Assembly (NCBI GenBank): GCA_025964215.1 | Contig: JAOPZG010000366.1 | Span: 1-5,635, forward strand | DNA from: Conexibacter sp. | GTDB taxonomy: Bacteria > Actinomycetota > Thermoleophilia > Solirubrobacterales > Solirubrobacteraceae | DNA length: 5,635 nt | Direction of reading: 5' to 3' | Shown: in pieces, positions 4,961 to 5,635 of the stretch | How the letters are laid out: each line of letters starts with the position of its first letter | How positions within the stretch are numbered: position 1 is the first letter of the stretch | The notes under the pieces: model-generated | What the model saw: the letters and a program-made list of their open reading frames with translations, nothing else | What the model was told of the DNA's origin: nothing | The model's database searches: none | Program-made: the position numbers and the translations under genes

Positions 4961-5635
4961 ATGCCCCGACGCGCTCCTGTCCCGATCGCGGCGGCCGTGG
5001 TCGCGGCCGCCTTCCTGCTCGCCGGCTGCGGCGGCGATGAGGGCGGCGGCGCGGGTCGCGTCGAGCGCGGCGACCCGGCCGTCGGCTTCCCGCTGCGCGG
5101 CTCGCTGGCCAAGGACGACAAGGCGATCGACGGCGCCGTCTCCGCGTTCCGCAAGGCGACGGCCAAGGCGAAGGAGGACGACGGCCTCGACCACACCTGG
5201 CAGGGCCCGGACTCCAACGATCGCGTCACCGTCCTCTGGGCCGGCCGCGTCAACGACCGCGACCAGGTCATCGCCGAGGGCGGCGACGAGGTCGCCGAGA
5301 TCACCCGCCTCGGCCAGCTCGGCTGGCACGTGGACGGCACGAGCCTGCGCGATCCCTACCGGACGCGCGGCATGCCCGTCGGCGCCGGGAGCTCGGTGGT
5401 CGTGCCGACCGACGGGCAGACGTGGAGGTACGTGGACGCGAGCGGCCACGACACCGCCGACGGCCTGCTCGCCGACGGGCTCTTCGTCAACGTGTCGTCC
5501 GATCCCCAGGGCTTCGTGCTGCCCGAGGACAGCGCGACCTCGCCGCCGAACGGGCCGATGGCCTACCTCCCCGGGATCGGCGGGCGCACGCTGAGCGCGC
5601 GCTCCTTCGCCGAGTTGCGCACGGCGCTCGCCGGC
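4961..5635 (+). CDS. Putative lipoprotein of unknown function (C-terminus beyond window)
   Basis: The frame is open for 225 codons from ATG 4961 to the window end. The N-terminus is a textbook lipoprotein signal: basic MPRR, hydrophobic residues 9-21, and the lipobox LAGC with Cys23 as the predicted lipidated residue, followed by a Gly/Asp/Glu-rich linker (GGDEGGGAGR). It should be anchored to the outer face of the cytoplasmic membrane. The mature part has an amphipathic, Lys/Asp-rich helix around 50-75 (SLAKDDKAIDGAVSAFRKAT), then a beta-rich region with VTVLWAGRVNDRDQVIAEGG (89-108), GWHVDG, SSVVVPTDGQTWRYVDA (144-160) and LFVNVSSDP. No catalytic or binding motif is recognisable, and no membrane segment follows the signal. 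An ATG at 4942 is out of frame. It may simply be adjacent to the MarR gene; a functional link to it is not supported. Confidence 0.75.
   Translation, partial: MPRRAPVPIAAAVVAAAFLLAGCGGDEGGGAGRVERGDPAVGFPLRGSLAKDDKAIDGAVSAFRKATAKAKEDDGLDHTWQGPDSNDRVTVLWAGRVNDRDQVIAEGGDEVAEITRLGQLGWHVDGTSLRDPYRTRGMPVGAGSSVVVPTDGQTWRYVDASGHDTADGLLADGLFVNVSSDPQGFVLPEDSATSPPNGPMAYLPGIGGRTLSARSFAELRTALAG

Noticed and set aside
4333..5340. A 335-codon minus-strand open frame across the MarR and lipoprotein genes
   Set aside because: It crosses the divergent promoter region and is antisense to two well-supported genes. Low-complexity Ser/Arg/Pro content indicates a shadow.

Overview
This is a very GC-rich window. 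Codon third positions in the convincing genes are almost all G or C, and only short intergenic stretches near 2070-2135 and 4430-4480 contain noticeable A+T. Together with the gene families, this suggests a high-GC actinobacterium. My guess is the Solirubrobacterales/Thermoleophilia group, because the first methyltransferase resembles a type common there; this is inference, not a database result. I see no CRISPR array, insertion sequence, tRNA or rRNA. The window looks chromosomal.

Layout, left to right. (1) 1-286, minus strand: the first 95 codons of a sulfite-oxidase-type molybdopterin oxidoreductase, cut off by the window edge. (2) 287-764: a gene-poor stretch with a GC-rich inverted repeat, a 58-residue minus-strand reading frame that needs one extra base to stay open, a short plus-strand gene tail ending at 728, and a near-perfect hairpin directly before the next start codon. 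(3) 765-3467, plus strand: two different class I SAM-dependent methyltransferases 39 bases apart, then an exported-type right-handed beta-helix protein with a plausible promoter of its own. (4) 3464-4420, minus strand: an MDR-family (quinone-oxidoreductase-like) dehydrogenase, convergent with the beta-helix gene and sharing its CTAG stop quartet. (5) 4489-4917, plus strand: a MarR-family repressor divergent from the dehydrogenase, with a clean 19-base palindrome between them that is the best operator candidate here. (6) 4961 to the window end, plus strand: an unrecognised lipoprotein, incomplete, preceded by a hairpin.

How the genes may work together: the MarR gene and the dehydrogenase form a classic regulator-target divergent pair, probably responding to a small electrophile, quinone or phenolic compound. 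The two methyltransferases are probably co-transcribed; their substrates cannot be told from sequence. The beta-helix protein probably acts on or binds a polysaccharide outside the membrane. I see no clearly new multi-gene system. The items most worth checking are the MarR operator, the frameshifted small gene, the palindrome at the convergent junction, and the uncharacterised lipoprotein and its leader.
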